In this document: positions 1-14,458 of the stretch, piece by piece
Numbering within the stretch: position 1 is the stretch's first letter
Layout of the letters: every line of letters begins with the position of its first letter
Assembly: GCA_034687125.1 (NCBI GenBank)
Contig: JAQGBZ010000057.1
Span: 124,001-188,000 of the forward strand
Reading direction: 5' to 3'
Length of the DNA stretch: 64,000 bases
From: Neelides folsomi
Lineage: Eukaryota > Arthropoda > Collembola > Neelipleona > Neelidae
Made by a program: the position numbers and the translations under genes
Notes under the pieces: model-generated
The model's database searches: none
The model's input: the letters and a program-made list of their open reading frames with translations, nothing else
What the model was told of the DNA's origin: nothing

Positions 1-188
1 AAAAGGGGTTTGGAGCTTGATTAGAATCAGTGTGCGGTCTGAGGAGCGATTAGTAAATGACATGAGATCAAATTGTTTCCTTCAATCCCTGTCTTTCCCA
101 CAACCCAAATACACCCAGACTTCAAAGTACTTTAAGTAACAAAGTAAGCCAAAGTGTATTAGCAAATCTAATGTGGAATAATTTTCAG
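1..188 (+). other. Intron of the CLCA gene (3' end of an intron entering from the left)
   Basis: No coding content is visible before the acceptor at 187-188 (TTTTCAG), after which the CLCA reading frame opens. The short open frame that runs through the acceptor from 171 is accidental read-through of intron sequence. Confidence 0.7.
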
Positions 189-3100
189 CTTCTCAAGCGG
201 AATGGACAGAAAGCGGCTGGGGCGGTGATTATCCTTATAAGTACTAGTCAGGTTTCAAATTCGGATTTGGAAACGTCGATTGAACTCGTGCGACAAGAGG
301 AAGTGACAGTTGCGGCCATCGAATACCCATCACTTGGTAAGTCATCCATTTTCTCAATAAGAATTGTTTTTACAAGACAGCCCATTAAAATGTCTCATTT
401 CTGTGTTCCATTAAATACTCAATTTTCCTTTCTTTTTTAATTTTTTTCCACTTTGTTTTTTATTCTTTTAATAAGCAATAATTCTTGTAGGGAGATGAAT
501 GGATTGTTGCACAAATTCAATTACAAATTGACAAAGAAGGATCAATAGTGAAAAGTGTAATCTTCACACAGCGTAAATTGTAGTAGAGGGAAGGAATCAA
601 TTAACGAAATAAATTCAGTAAGAGAATTTCCTCGTTGAATTGATGGGTTGTTGTTGTAAAGAGCCGGCGTCTCGCCGTCCCTCGAGGAACAATTTATTCG
701 CGAGGATAATTGGGACGAGATCTCGTGCCTTTAGACAATACCTTATTATAAGTATCGGATTGTATTATTATTATAGTTAGAATTGTAGAGAGAGAATCCA
801 CTCACGCAGAGGAGAGCGCGATAGGGAAAAGTTTCCTAATTAAACTCCCTCTAATCTATTTCATCCTTCTTTGTCCCTTTCCCCTTTTATTCATCCAACA
901 TCATAATGATTTAATGATAATAGCCCAAGAATAAATAATTCCCTTATGTACACACCACAACTCACAAGTTGGGCGATTGAACAATAAATATAAACTTTTT
1001 CATCAACTCCCTGTCAATCCGCGCACTCCCCAACTGCACGAGAAAGTTATGGGATTTATCCACTCTTATGTATTACATTAAAGTTATTTAACTTATTTGG
1101 TTGCAATATTGAACGACCTCTTACAATAACATGAAGTGTATTACGAACAACTTGACATGCTAATACATTGTTTTGGATCCCATCAGGACAAAGATTTACT
1201 TTATGAAATAATATGATGTGTTAAGTGCATTAGTTTGATCCGAGTGCCATACATTTATTAGTAATTCGGCCATATTCATTTCCTTGAAGTGATTCTTTCA
1301 AAGATTGGGCTGGGGAATGTTGAGTTGGGCAAAAGAGAGTGTGTAGACCTACAAAGCCCTAGCTGATAATGGAGAGTTAATGACTTTTAGATTATGATAA
1401 AGAGACTTTCGAGACTTCTTTGAGAGGGAAACTCCTTGTATTTGAAGAACAATTTACGATTTACTTTTACTCTAATTTACTTTTAAAGTTGATAAGTTCA
1501 GATTCCAAGTGAATCAAGTGATGAAAGTTTCCTAGTGCGAATTTTTTCAATTATTGGGAGCGACGTGGTACGGAGTAAAAGATACAAATGATTTATTCGC
1601 TGGTCGTAATTGAAACAAATTTTCCTCCTCGATGACTTGAGGAGTTTGATGGGATAAATAAATGGAATTAAAGGAACCTGAGACTCTTGAGGGCAGATTG
1701 GAGGAAGATTGAAATAACCGCGAGTGTGCTTACATTATAAAAATTTCCCTCTGCGGGACAGAGAAGATTCCCAATTTTCATGGGGAAATAGCGGGAACGC
1801 GGATTTAAGTAGTGGAAGTTCAGTAAGTTAAAGGAGATTACATTAGAGAGGATCCCATCTTACACATTCCTTGTAATTCTTAAGTGGGACGATGAAAAAC
1901 GAAGACGTCAAAAGAGTATCAGGAGAAGGAAAATTGGCAATCTAGAATAAATGTGCAAAGTTTCTCCAATATATTTCCTTATATGCGCCTCGACATTCTT
2001 ATAAGTCTGAAGAGGCTCATACTGACACATAGTACGTATTGTATTTAAAGTCATTGGCTATGGTCTGGGTCCCAAGTTAGCAGCGGAATGCCTCGTTTGT
2101 AAAATATACTTTGTATTTTCTTCAAAGGAATTTTATATATACTCATTCACTTATTCTCCCTATACAATTATACGGAGGATAGTTTATTCAATGGAACATG
2201 TCGAGGCATAGGAGCGTAATGGGTAAATAAGGGTCATTGAGAGTAATGGATTCCCCTCACATGGACATTACGAATTTCAATTGAATTGCAGGGGACGGGA
2301 AAATCTCTCAACTGTCAGAGGGAACGAATGGTCCACATTTTGAAATTCGCGAAACCGGCGTTGGACCGACGACTCATCTCGGCTGCTTCGTCTCCCTCAT
2401 CAACGCCCTCATGAACATCCAGAAATTCTTCACCGAGGATGTCGCAGCCTCGTGGCCCTCAATGGTAAATAATTAATTGAGTTGATTGTAAATATTTAAT
2501 TAAGTTTGTGCATTTATTCACCAACTCTCTCACGATCATTCACTCAATTTTAAACAGAACACGATAAAAATCCAAATTTTATTAGAATTTAATGGAAGTT
2601 GTTTCACATTCGCGAAACTACATTGTAACCATTTCATTCAATGTCTGCTAAGCCTTTAACAACTCCAAATGGCATCATTCCTTCACTTAGGAGTTGAGAC
2701 GTCGAGAGTCGAATAAAGAAATGGTTTTTTATCTCATCTTTAGCCAATTTGATCTTCTTTTGCCAAACTTTCTAACCAATTCTCCGCCGTTGAGGCTCTG
2801 AACGAGTGTCATTATTTAAAAAGGGGGAATAAAGGAGATAGGGAATAAGTCATTTGGCTATTAAACATTTCTTTCACAGTTGACGCTCATTTGGATGAGA
2901 AGGTGAGTGATAGGGAAATTATTTATTATTTTCTCCTCGGCTAATTTCATTTTTTGGACCTTGCCATGATTTACATGGTCTATTTTCCTCCTTCATCTCA
3001 ATAATTTTTCATGAGGTGGGAAGCGGCTTTTGTCCTCCTGAGGAAAAGCTTTTTCCTTCTCACGTTGACACGATGAAAAAGAAAACAGAGTTGATCTAAA

Positions 3101-6100
3101 GCTCTATGTATTTATTACCCTGCCAAATATTTTAACATTCTTCTTCGCCCCTTCGTAACGAGATTTTGATGAAGGAATGTAGGTCCATTCTCGTTCTAGT
3201 TATTCAAACTTTTTCTTATAATACCCTTTAATGTACATTCTAACGCTTAAAGGAAGTAGGAGTGGCGGAGGAGATTAGTTTGTACAGTTTCCACATACCT
3301 ATGTTTGACTTCTGTTGTATAGGAACGTCGGGAGATCCAAATTCGCGATATTCTCGCCAAAAAGTTGTGCGAGGTTGTGCTACTGTGGAATTCCATTTCG
3401 CAAATTCTTCTACTACTTTATTCTCCCAAAGACGGAGATCGTAATGGAATAGCTAGTGTTATAATAAACAAGCGCGAATGGAAAAACACATTTTGGGAGT
3501 GATGGGGGAATTGAAATCATAAATGTTGGAAGTTGACGTGAACTGGAGGAGCGCAAAAAAGGGGTCAGGGAAAAATGAACGGGCATTTAAGAAGATGAAA
3601 AGTTAGGACGACCAGCTGGGATGTGTTACATCGACGAGATACATAAATATTTTTTCATTGGGATTCTAAGGAGAAATAAATGGCATCAACTTTATTTCAA
3701 TTTTTATAAAAGGGCAATATTTTCTCAAGAAAGGTGACAAGGATTCATAGATCTTCTCCTCCCCCTCTTTTCGCACTCTCAATGGGAGCCGACAACGGAA
3801 GGGCAGTTTGCCTCAACTGTCAAGGAAATGTGTTTATCTTTCACACCTCTTCCTTGCTCATGTCTCACAAGGCGGAAATTTGACTTATGGTCCAATGTTG
3901 AGGAATTATGACGACCACTTGCTCCATATTCCCCAATATCATTCAATGTAATAATAAGGCTCACATTAAGTAGGATGTAAGTTAATTTAATGCGAACAGG
4001 TGAACTTGAGTATTACTACTCTCATTATTTATGTAACTTCCATTTAAAATTCAAAGAGCCTTCTTGGGATGATTCGATCATAAAAACGCTCAACATGAGT
4101 AAATATTAAGGAGAGAAATAAGTACATAAATATGAATGTAATAGGTGAGGTATATATTTATGTATAATGTTTGTACTTATATTACATTTAAAGTACTTTT
4201 AAGTGCTTAAAGGTATTAACGTAAGATAACTAATAATAATATTCAAGCCATAAAGTCTTAGCCGATGTATTAAATTGATTAAATTATGTAATTGAAAATG
4301 AATGAAAATTATCGTGTCAGAGTTGAATATTTTCATTATTCACAACGGATAGAGGATCTCATGTAAAATGAATGTGTACTTTTCTAGATTCACCATGCGG
4401 AGTACAAAGGTGACTCGAGGTCTTATATCGAGGCTAACTTCAGCTTTGAGTCCACAGCCGCCCAATCCCCAGCAGAGTTCTTCATCTACACTTCAAACCC
4501 GAACGATCCGAAGATCAACAGCGTGGAACTGACGAGTCCGAACGGCCACGCTTTCACCACTCAGCTCTCCGATTTACATGACATTAACGTCATCAAGATT
4601 GACGCTTTGATCAACGAGGTAGGGGGAATTTCCACTTTGTTCTTCTCATTATTCTCATTAGTCCTCACTTTGAGCTGGGCGAATCTTTCCGAACTCCTTC
4701 CAACTAATTATCTCCCTCGGTCTCCTCAATTGGAGCTCTAACAAGTTTTGCCACGGAAAACTCCTACACTCAAATAATTCATATTGCATATCTCCTCCTC
4801 TTCAATCTTCCTTCGCCATAAATATTTTATGGACAACGTCAACTTTCGTGATCCTTTAAATTTTTTAAATGATTGTCCTTGTAAGTATAAAACGACTTTT
4901 TTATATTCTATTAGTTCTATCTTTACATATATTTTATTAAACATCACTCTATTTATCCTAGGAGTACATTATTCAAAATTTACATACACTGTCTACATCC
5001 AATCAGTTTTATTTCCAAGATTCCCCATAGACCTTGAACCCTATGTGTACGTGTAGGTCATGACATTAAATCGTTGATTTTTAAATTTTTGGTAATAGAA
5101 AACGCAACCGTTGTTTTTTGATTGAAACAAACCATCTGCTCTGTGTATACACCACACACATGAATAACTCATGCGAATAGCAAATATTGTTTTATGCGAA
5201 TACTAGCATGTATGACGAGTATTTGTGCATCTTTAAATACGAGATATGTTATGACTCGCAGCCTATATCAATGATATACCATACATGCTACATGAGTATT
5301 GTATAATGCAAGTCTACGCATTAATTCACATTTCCTCCTTTTCCTGTATAAGGACAAATTCTATTACCCACGTTGAGATTACGTTTAGGAGCCGAAATGT
5401 AGAGGAGATTTAAATGTATAAATCAATATGGTTCTGTCATACTTTCCGTATATTTTTTACCCTCCCAGACTTCCATTGTTTCCTGCCCTTATAAGAGAAA
5501 TCTTCTGGGCCATTTAATCTTGTCCCTGCCCCTTCGTGGCTGTCGAGGAGTCGGGAAAAGTTTTTTTCCCTCTTCAATCTCTCCCTGATGTTTTCATTCA
5601 GAACCGTCCATATAATTGACATTTTGCATGTAAATGGGCGATTAAAGGGTCAGATTACTTATTAGCTTGTTGGGCCTAATCGGCCTCCGAACAAGAATGG
5701 CAGTTTGAGCCAATTTTCACACATCATTCGCAAGAAGGCTTTTCGTTGTTTTCCTTCATTGGATTCCCATTTGAAGCCTCAACCTCAAGCCCCCCCTTTG
5801 ATCTTGACGTTGACGCTGACATATTCGAAGAACCATGCCGAGCTTCCCGAGTGTACATACAAGGATGGAAATAATGTATCCTACTTACTTCTCTTGTTTC
5901 CTTCTTTCATACATATTACGCTAACGACCATGGAATCACTCATTGAGTCAGAGGTGAAGTGTGTTTGTAATAGTTTGAATAAATACTTGTTTCGCGTTTC
6001 CCTATGGGTCACCTCCTGTGCGCGACGTGCGACGGCTGCTACGACCCTTTACCTCATTTTTTTGGCTAAAATATGGGGGATTTGTTTCTTACCTGGGCGT

Positions 6101-9100
6101 TTTTAATGGGCTGTAATTTGCTAAATTTGTGTTCCAGCCTGGCGTTTGGAGATACCGGATCGAGAGATTAGCCGACAGCCATCAATCACACTTTGTTCAA
6201 GTTGTGACGAAGACGACGGCAGAGGACTTGGCTGTCAAACTCTACACTAATGTGAATCCTGATAAAGTCGCGAATTTAAGTTCTACACCTTTAGTCATCT
6301 ACACTGAGGTACGAAATTACACAGTTTTGACTTATTAATGTCTTCGACTTCCGCCACTTACCTCCAAGTTAAAAATTTCTTTCCTCTTTTACCTCACGAA
6401 CACTTCCTGGAGTGAAAAGTGAGCTTAAGGAAAAAGAGCAACAGAAAAGGAAAGCAAATAAAATCCAACAAATGTGTCATTTCTTTAACACCCTCTTACT
6501 CTTTTTAAAATCTTTTCTTCTTTTTCAATGGAGAAACCCATTGTGAAGAAGGTCGAATGGGAAAGTCTTTTTGAATTCGTTTTTATTTCCTATTATTCTC
6601 CTTATTTGCTCTCATAGGGGAAATGATCGAGGAATTTGAGGAAAGTGAATCGATTGGATTCTTTTCTTATTTTTCCTAACTCTAAACTTGGGATTGTCGG
6701 ATTATGATTTAAAATGATATATACCATTATGGAAGAAATGGATTTCTCGTTGTGCTCGTTCATCTCGGCCCATGGCCCATGTACAGGTATGTAGGAATAT
6801 GTATGTAGGAAAAGACCGTTTAAGTCGGAGGCTCCCAAAGTTGATAGGCGCGATGATGGATGGGGACATATTTTACTACTACAAAGCGCGTACATGGCAT
6901 TAGATAGTATAAGCAGCAGTGGACGTGTTTCATCCACGGGAGCGCGTAACTTGAAAGGAGAATAATAGGTTTGATAGGTGGAGAGAAAGGGTCATTGTGT
7001 ATGAGAAAAGCCCAGATTTTCTTCTCCCCTTTCGACCACGAGGAAGAGAAATGGGAAGAATATATAGAAAAACCCGAAACTCCGATTCAGAGTCTTCGAA
7101 TTTGGAGACTTGTAACCGAGAAGAGGCGTTAGTATATAATGTATATAATTTGCGAGATTCCGAACTCTGTTCCTTATACCTTTTACTTTCTCCTTTGCAG
7201 GTAAAGCGGAAGAATTCTCCAGTGATTGATGCCGATGTGGAAGCGACCATTGTAACTGGCAATAAGAAATGGACCGTGAGGCTTCTGGACAATGGCAACG
7301 GAGGTCAGTATCTAATTTATGACTCAACCCATCTATCATCTTCTTTTATTCCCGTTTCCTTTCCTTTCCTATTTCAAATTTCCCTCTTTTCCAAACTTGA
7401 AAGACTTCAGATTGCGTTTGGAGATTTTTTCACTCGCGGGTCTTTTTATCCTCTCCGAGTTCAGATATTGTAGGAAATGAAGTTATGAGCTCATTTATTC
7501 ATTCAGAGTGAATTATACCCATTTTTCAATATATTCCCACTCATTTCATATTCATTTCCGCGCACCCAATTGTAGAACATAAATATATAAAGGAATATTA
7601 TATTCCTTTGGACTTTGGAAAGCTCAAAGAACTTTCAAAGGATGCATCAGTAATAAAAAGGATAGTATATGTCAGTGTTTTTTTATATTTTGTCCTCTAC
7701 GGGATTGCATATTATAAAAAGTGGCATAAAATGTACATAATGTATGTTGTATTTGTATATCGAGTAATTTAAGTTCTTGTATGTTAGTGGCACCTCAGGG
7801 ACGATCATATAATTTATAAGTAGTATTACATTATAAAAATAATCCCACGTTCCAGAATACTCAGAAGAGAGTCAAATAAACTGATAATAATATTAGAATA
7901 AAAATATTATTTTATGCATTATTAGCATAGCGGAGGCTCTTCGGATTTTATGATGGCAGTGGTCGTATGGGCGACGTAGGGAGAGCTGTGGGAAATTTAT
8001 GTTTACACTTGAGTATCTGACAAGAACAAGACCAAATAAGTAATATTTTACCTACAACACAAATCTGAGCCCAGTATGGGGGGAAAATGTAGAAATGTGT
8101 GTGTGTGTTGGAAAAGCAAGTAGGAAACCCCGTCAGACAAAATTCATCTTACGGGAGATGGAGACGAGACAAACGCGGCGGATGGATATTTTATCGTATA
8201 CTTATATTTGAACACGGCCCTTTTCCATATAAATACATATATAAATATTTCATGTATCATATTGAGATGATAAAGTTGTGGTTTATGAGACTCCTCCCCT
8301 GCCTCGCTACCATAATTTACACTCGGCCTCTTTGTTTCTAAAGGGCAGGTCTCCGGGTTCTAATTGACAGATTTACTCAAATTCTAAATATTCGAGAAAG
8401 GGAAGAAACGATTAGGAAGATGAAATATGTTGTAATAATAAGTCCATCCTCCTCCTCTAAACACTCACAACGCCATTTTCTCAAATATTGCCAAATGAGA
8501 TGCATTTGCCATTTGACCCATACTTTGACTCTTAAAATTCCATTTACAAAGAGCAAACAACCCGAACAAGCGAACCCAATACACACCAGAATGCCTCCAA
8601 TGTCGAGCTCAAAAAGGGCTTCTCAAATAATACACGCACCTTGGGATAAATAAATGCTTCCTCATCTTAAATCTCGCAAAGAGAGAAATTGGAAAAGTTT
8701 CGAATAGCTCACCGTTGAAGTGGAAAAGCGTAATTTTGGACGGAGTTTAATACCGGCAAAGACTCACCACTTGACTTTTCAAGTCGCTCCTTCCCTCGCC
8801 CTTCTTAACACTCCAATTCCTTTATAAGGCAGAGAGAATTGTAGGAAGATATTTTAAATAGTATACATATGAGTAGCTACATATTAATGCACTTGTACTG
8901 TACAAGATTCTTATAGAGCTCCCTGGGAAGAACAAGCCTGGTCTATTATGTATGTGTAGGATAGGGTGAATGAGGAAATGTTCCCCCTGTCTTTCACTTC
9001 ATTCTCCCTGCATAATTCATCTTCATCTTTCCCCTCTTTCCATGCCAAAAATGCCAAACGTGAGAAATGAGGGAAACTGACCTTTACCATCAAGGGGAAA

Positions 9101-11210
9101 AACCTTACAATATCACACCATCTCACATCCCACACCCTCCCTGGAGGATATTTGAATCCGAAGGGTTGCCCTAAGATGAGTGGTTGTAAAGGAAGTTGTA
9201 GCAGAAATGTCATATTATTTTAAGATAGAAAAATACACATTGAATGATCTTTTACAAACACAACAAGAGTGTAAACTATAGGATTTGAATAGGAAATTTA
9301 TTTTATTATTATTATTAAACATCAAATACATGGACTTTTGTAAATGCACTATGTATAGATGTGTGTAATGATGGGCAGCGATGGGCAGGGTTGGATGCGG
9401 TTTATAGATAGGGGAGATTGAGATAAGGGCGATGTCGTTTAAGTAAGGCAATCAGGAAGGAAAAAGGGGTGAGTGAGTAAAAGAGTTTCAATGGGGTTTA
9501 AAGACGTTTGTTTCCCCTTTTTTAGATCCGGACGTGACGAGAGGAGATGGAGTTTACTCCCGGTACTTTATAGTCCCTCCGGGAGTCTCGGCCTCTCAGC
9601 TGGAGATTTCGGCTCGGATCGTTGTGAACCCTTATCGAGCGAGGTTCATCGTCGTGAGTCAAGAACCTTTGGGAGCGAAGGGGAAGGGAAGTTGGGTCGA
9701 GAAACAGAGCCCTTGTTGCGGATCGACCCTCTCACCCGCTGACCCCAAAGGCCAGTATAAAATCGTACCATTTGGGGAGCGAAGCAGTAACTCAGTGTTC
9801 CTCCGGATTTCTGACATCCCACCTCTTGGATTCTACCCACCGGCCCGCATTGGAGGACTGAAGGTGAAACGGCCGCCTCATGGGAGAAATATTACGCTCA
9901 CTTGGACTGCACCCGGTGACAGTCTGGACCAGGGGGTGCCGGCCTCATACCAGGTATAATGCCCAAAAAATCTCCAATTAATCCAGACTCATAAGTCAAG
10001 TTAATGAGCCGCGGCGGTTTTCCCAATTTACATTCCAAGTCATTACAAATGAGAGTAAAAATAGTGTTCCCACCACGCGTCCCAAGGGACGCGCTGACAT
10101 TAAAGAAATTCCTTAATCGTATTTTAAGGCCGCATTGCCCGAATTCCGGATTCTTGAGAATTTGCTAATTGAGGGTGTTTTGAATGGTTGCAGGTGTTGT
10201 ACTCAGAAGAGCGAACTGAAGAGAATTGGAATTTGCTACAAGAGTTCACTGGGGACTTGGAAGCTGGAGTGGAAACGGAGGCGAACTTGACGCTCCCCCG
10301 TTATGGCACTTTCCTCCTCGCTGTACGAGCCGTCGACTTTTACATGAAGGCGGGGAAAATGTCGAATCTCGTGAAGGTCGGATTCAGTCCGCCACCGAAA
10401 GACGACGAGGGTGGAATTTTGAGTGGTGGAGGGGGAAACTCTCTTGGGATCACTGGTTCTACAACTCCGTCGTCCAGCAATGATGAACTCACAAAGTTCG
10501 ACTTGATGCTCATTCTCATCTGTGGCGTGAGCTTTGTCATCCTCCTCGCCGGTCTCATCGTGGTTCTGCTCTACTGCCGAAAAGTCGGATCTTCTCATAG
10601 GAAAAGTGGAAAGGGGCCGAAAGGGCCAGAAACAAAGATTTCTGCAATCACCGACCCGAAGTCTCCGATCCACTGGTCGGCGAGCGAATTATTAGGAGAG
10701 CATGAAAAGAGGCATAGTTTATATGGAGGGTCTGTGTCTCCACAAGGGAGCGAGAATAAGCCTGGACAACATCAGACTTACGATGGCAATCCGCCGAACC
10801 CAATGTCCCTCAATATTTTACCACAGGAGTACAATGGGAGTAATCGGAGTCGAAGTTCCCCTGATTCCTACGATGACCCCGATTCCCCAACTCCTATCCC
10901 TATCTCTGTAAGAGGGAACCGAAGCGAGTACTCGGTGTGTATAGGGGATGGCTACGGGCATCATGTATCCCACTATCCCCATCATCATTACCAAACTCCA
11001 ATGAACGGAGGTCCGGTCCACCTGAGTCAACAGGGCCAACAACATGGGTTTGCCAATTCTCTCTCGGGAGGGAACGTGAGCAGATTCTCAGTCGGTGGCG
11101 GGGCGGTGCCTCCCCATTCCACAGCTTCCCACCTCATGCACTATGACCCCGACCTCCAGGGTTCCCTCAGCTCAGTAAACTCGAAAAAGAGGAACATTAC
11201 AATGGTGTAA
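189..11210 (+). CDS. CLCA: Calcium-activated chloride channel regulator (CLCA family), 3' part
   Basis: Seven phase-consistent exons: 189-336, 2292-2464, 4388-4618, 6138-6308, 7201-7303, 9526-9953 and 10194-11210, giving 756 residues to the stop. The 5' part (signal peptide, CLCA N-terminal metallopeptidase-like domain, first half of the VWA domain) lies left of the window. Residues 1 to about 107 read as the second half of a VWA domain. A beta-sandwich stretch follows with the family-typical LLDNG...DGVYSRYF (about residues 265-290) and TWTAPGDSLDQG (from residue 401). One strong transmembrane helix sits at about residues 522-545. The cytoplasmic tail of about 210 residues is rich in Ser, Pro, Gly and His. 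CLCA proteins are known as self-cleaving extracellular proteins that modulate calcium-activated chloride channels; they are not channels themselves. Many are secreted, so the membrane anchor and long tail here are worth noting. Family assignment is firm; the exact role in this species is inferred. Confidence 0.93.
337..9525 (+). other. Introns of the CLCA gene
   Basis: Introns at 337-2291, 2465-4387, 4619-6137, 6309-7200 and 7304-9525 (and the shorter 9954-10193) separate the CLCA exons. I see no exon, RNA gene or intact mobile element in them. A short TG run lies at 8096-8108. Several chance open frames (for example 5705-6106 and 6997-7473) overlap exons or run into intron and have no recognisable protein content. 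Confidence 0.6.
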
Positions 11211-13639
11211 ATATTACCCAATAGATTTAATTGACAATGTTATAAATATTTAAAATTGTAAATAAGATCCAAATACTATTTGTATTATTTATTTATATAA
11301 ATAAGAGTATTTAATGCGATCGTTATTTTACTCTCTTTGTTCACCAAATGTTTTATAGGCGCGTGAATGTGAACCCCAACCGGTTCAAATAATTATTAAT
11401 GCAATATTTATTAAAATACGTAAATGTACCTCTGCTAAACTAGATATTTAAAATAATATTTAGAGAAACTGACCGTTGAAACTACCAGCAAATCAACTTT
11501 TGAATGATAATTAATTTTTTAGTGATTTTAAGAGATTTGAAAGTTTTGCAAACTTTCAACTTTTATATTGCAAAAAATATTTAATTTGATCTTATTTAGA
11601 ATTAAATATTTCTTTATACCGTGTATTTTTTATATACCTACTAAAAGTCAAAAGTTCGGCTTTTGTTCTCTCACTCTCAAGTTTGTTCCTAATTTTCTTT
11701 TTAACCTTTGAAAGGTCTTTATTAAAACCTTTTTTATTTTTAATGTATCATAAAATGAACGTTTATTTGTTGGCTTAAGTAGAATAGTTTAGGTTTTAAG
11801 ACGAGTTTTCATACTCTCAACAGCCTCATTGCTCATTGCTCGATTAACTTTAATGGCTCGTATACAAAAAATCTTTTTATACTTTGCATGTCAAGAGCCA
11901 AATAAATATTTTATAAGCGATTTTTCATTGTTATAAAATACATATTAAAGTCATTAAAAATTATGAAAGCAAAATGTTTACCACCCCCCATTTTTATAAT
12001 CAATTACAATTACATACAATACAACAAGACAATTAATCAGCAATTGTTCAATAACTTAAATAATCTTATATATCAATAATCATTTAAAATTTCAAACATA
12101 TGAGATATTTATAATCAATCTTCGACAAATTCTCAATGTTTTTAATTAAGCATGCTTAAGTTATATTCATCACAAAATCTTAAAAATTAATCCAATTTTT
12201 AGAACAAGTACATCATCCATAACTGTGTCATTAGAGCCAACTTTTGTAAATGTGTACAAGTACTTATATATAAAAACATTTATGTAAATAAAAAAATAGT
12301 CTTCAATTTAAGACTGTCTAGTCACACACTCACGAAGTAATTTTAAAATAAAAGAATATTCATTTTATCTATATTACAAATATTCCTAAATATTATCGAA
12401 AGTGAAGCAATATTATACTTGTAATTGTATTGATATATAAAAATATATAATAAAATCTAATGGTATTAATCACTACCTAAATTATATAATATTAACCATA
12501 CCTATAAGATGTATTGTAGCGCATAGCATTTGTCTTATTTTTTTCAAAATCATGAAGTTTTAAGGACATCATGTATAAATGAAACAAAAAATAATTATGA
12601 AAAGTAATTAAGACTTCAAGTCCATTTGTCCTACTTTTTAAATCTTATTGTCACTTATATTAACAATAAAATGCCAGTGTCGTTTAATTGATAATTATTA
12701 CCTACATAAATATATTATAAATGTATATGTACGAAGTAAATCTACAAATCCTTCTTAGCATATCTTTAACTGTTAAGTCGTGTAACTCGTGTAGAATAAC
12801 AGAAAAATATTTATTATTTTACGCGATGTGTTTTTAAATATATAACATAGTTAAATGTGTACTTAAGAAATTAACTTTAATCGAGAGGAAGGATGGATGT
12901 TAAAAGGAACGTGAAACGCAAAGTTTTCCTATTTATAACAAAAAGGAAATAAAATTGCTTCTTTATCTATAATAACATTTGGTCTTTACATCACTTTATT
13001 ATCCCATGCATAGCCATTACTCAATCCATACACAAATCATTGTTACAATAATTGACAATGCAATTAAAGAGCATAATAGCCACTTTATAAACAACTAAAT
13101 AATACATAGCATAATGTATGTAAAACGTTGACAGCTTGCAGAATCTGCTGTTAAAATAAGTATTACAATAGATTCATCAAAATTACCTTTGTTGCATGAA
13201 GTTTGACTATCGTAAAAAGCACAAACCATTCCAAACTTGATCATATTATATGCCAATACAGATTATATAATTACCTACAATTTATTTACATTTAATTACT
13301 CATTATAAATGCTAATAAACTCAATACTAATAATCTTCAACTTACCACTATATAGTATTTTATTGCACGTTATAATAATTCTAAAAAATATTCTCGTTGC
13401 ATGTCATGCATGTTCTAAATTCAATTGAAGGAGTAAAGACTTTAACAAATAACTGAAAAGAGCTTATCAATCTTATCATTGAAGTTATCATCGAACAATT
13501 AATTGCAAGTAATTGCCCTTCAAATTGCATATACTCTCCTGTATATTATATCCAAAGCAAGAACAATATAATATGATTTTGATATCAAGAATATCAACTC
13601 GATAATTCACATCGATGTAATGGGGTATTATGAGAGGAT
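11211..13639. other. AT-rich intergenic region downstream of CLCA
   Basis: CLCA 3' UTR followed by AT-rich DNA with no open frame or RNA gene that I can support. No AATAAA is obvious just after the CLCA stop; an ATTAAA at 11410-11415 is a weak candidate polyadenylation signal. Confidence 0.5.
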
Positions 13640-13995
13640 TAAAAAGACTCAATGACTATTAGAGCCATCTTACGAGAAGAATATGTCAACTTGGAGCAAG
13701 ATAGTTTGCAGGGTTTCCTACACGTCCGACCATCCACACATTTGAGGTGGGGAAAGTCCACACGGCCGATTGCCACCAAAACGACGTGGACAAGACCCCA
13801 ACTTGACATCAATTTAACTTACTATCACTCCCAATTGACCTCTTTGGATATTCGGCCTCTTGCACGATCCTCGGAAGCGACTAGGAACCACAGGGAAGTC
13901 TACGAGTGGAAGATTTCAATCCTCGCATACATCCACACGCTAGTCGGCGACATCGCGGCTTCCCCCATTCAGACCGCAATTAATATTTAACCCGG
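13640..13995 (+). promoter_or_regulatory. Probable untranslated first exon of ubiquilin
   Basis: This stretch is clearly richer in GC than its surroundings and ends in a strong donor (CCCGG followed by GTGAGT, donor G at 13996). The next good acceptor is near 14616, just before the ubiquilin start at 14644, so the simplest reading is a 5' UTR exon plus promoter. The left edge is unknown. It holds a 112-codon open frame (13652-13990) that stops five bases before the donor. It matches nothing I know and could be an upstream ORF, a separate small protein, or chance. Confidence 0.45.
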
Positions 13996-14402
13996 GTGAG
14001 TCGTTTTGGGACATTTTAATTCCAATTAATTTCATGTGATGTATGATTCATCATTATTTTTGGAGTAGCCATGGAATGGGAATTTAAAGAATTCGATTTA
14101 TTACATATTCGAATATGTGCGTACTCCCTCTTGTGCAAAAATGCAAGTCATAAACTGGTTCTTTAGTACAATTAAGTTGTTGCATCATCATTGATTCAAT
14201 TGCAATTTTTTTCATTCTGATTGTTGAAGCAATATATTATTTGCACATTAACCACCATTAAGTAAAGTGTGATAGTTGAGGAGCTCGAGGGTCAACATTA
14301 CACATTTCTGTTATATAATTTTCGCTTTTATTACAATTTTAAAGGTTAGTTTGAAATTTAAAACAATTTAAAACAATTTTGAAAATATTTTTACACATAA
14401 GT

Positions 14403-14458
14403 GCACACCATTAGACCTTACTTTTTCTAACAATGATAATTTAAGGGTCAAGTTGTGC
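14403..14458 (+). repeat. Short foldback repeat, copy 1 (ubiquilin 5' UTR intron)
   Basis: A 56-bp sequence starting GCACA and ending TGTGC. The left arm contains TTAGACCTTA and the right arm TTAAGGGTC, so it can fold on itself. Two further copies of nearly equal length and in the same orientation lie in other introns of this gene (15094-15149 and 15884-15940). The similarity to copy 2 seems to continue downstream of the hairpin (CAAATTACATTT near 14527). Confidence 0.65.

Noticed and set aside
5705-7473. Plus-strand open frames in CLCA introns (5705-6106, 6997-7473)
   Set aside because: The first is pure intron with low-complexity residues. The second only overlaps the true exon 7201-7303 and runs on into intron past the donor.
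10236-11146. Overlapping open frames on both strands within the last CLCA exon
   Set aside because: They are shadows of a GC-rich coding exon; only the plus frame ending at 11210 carries CLCA features and the transmembrane helix.
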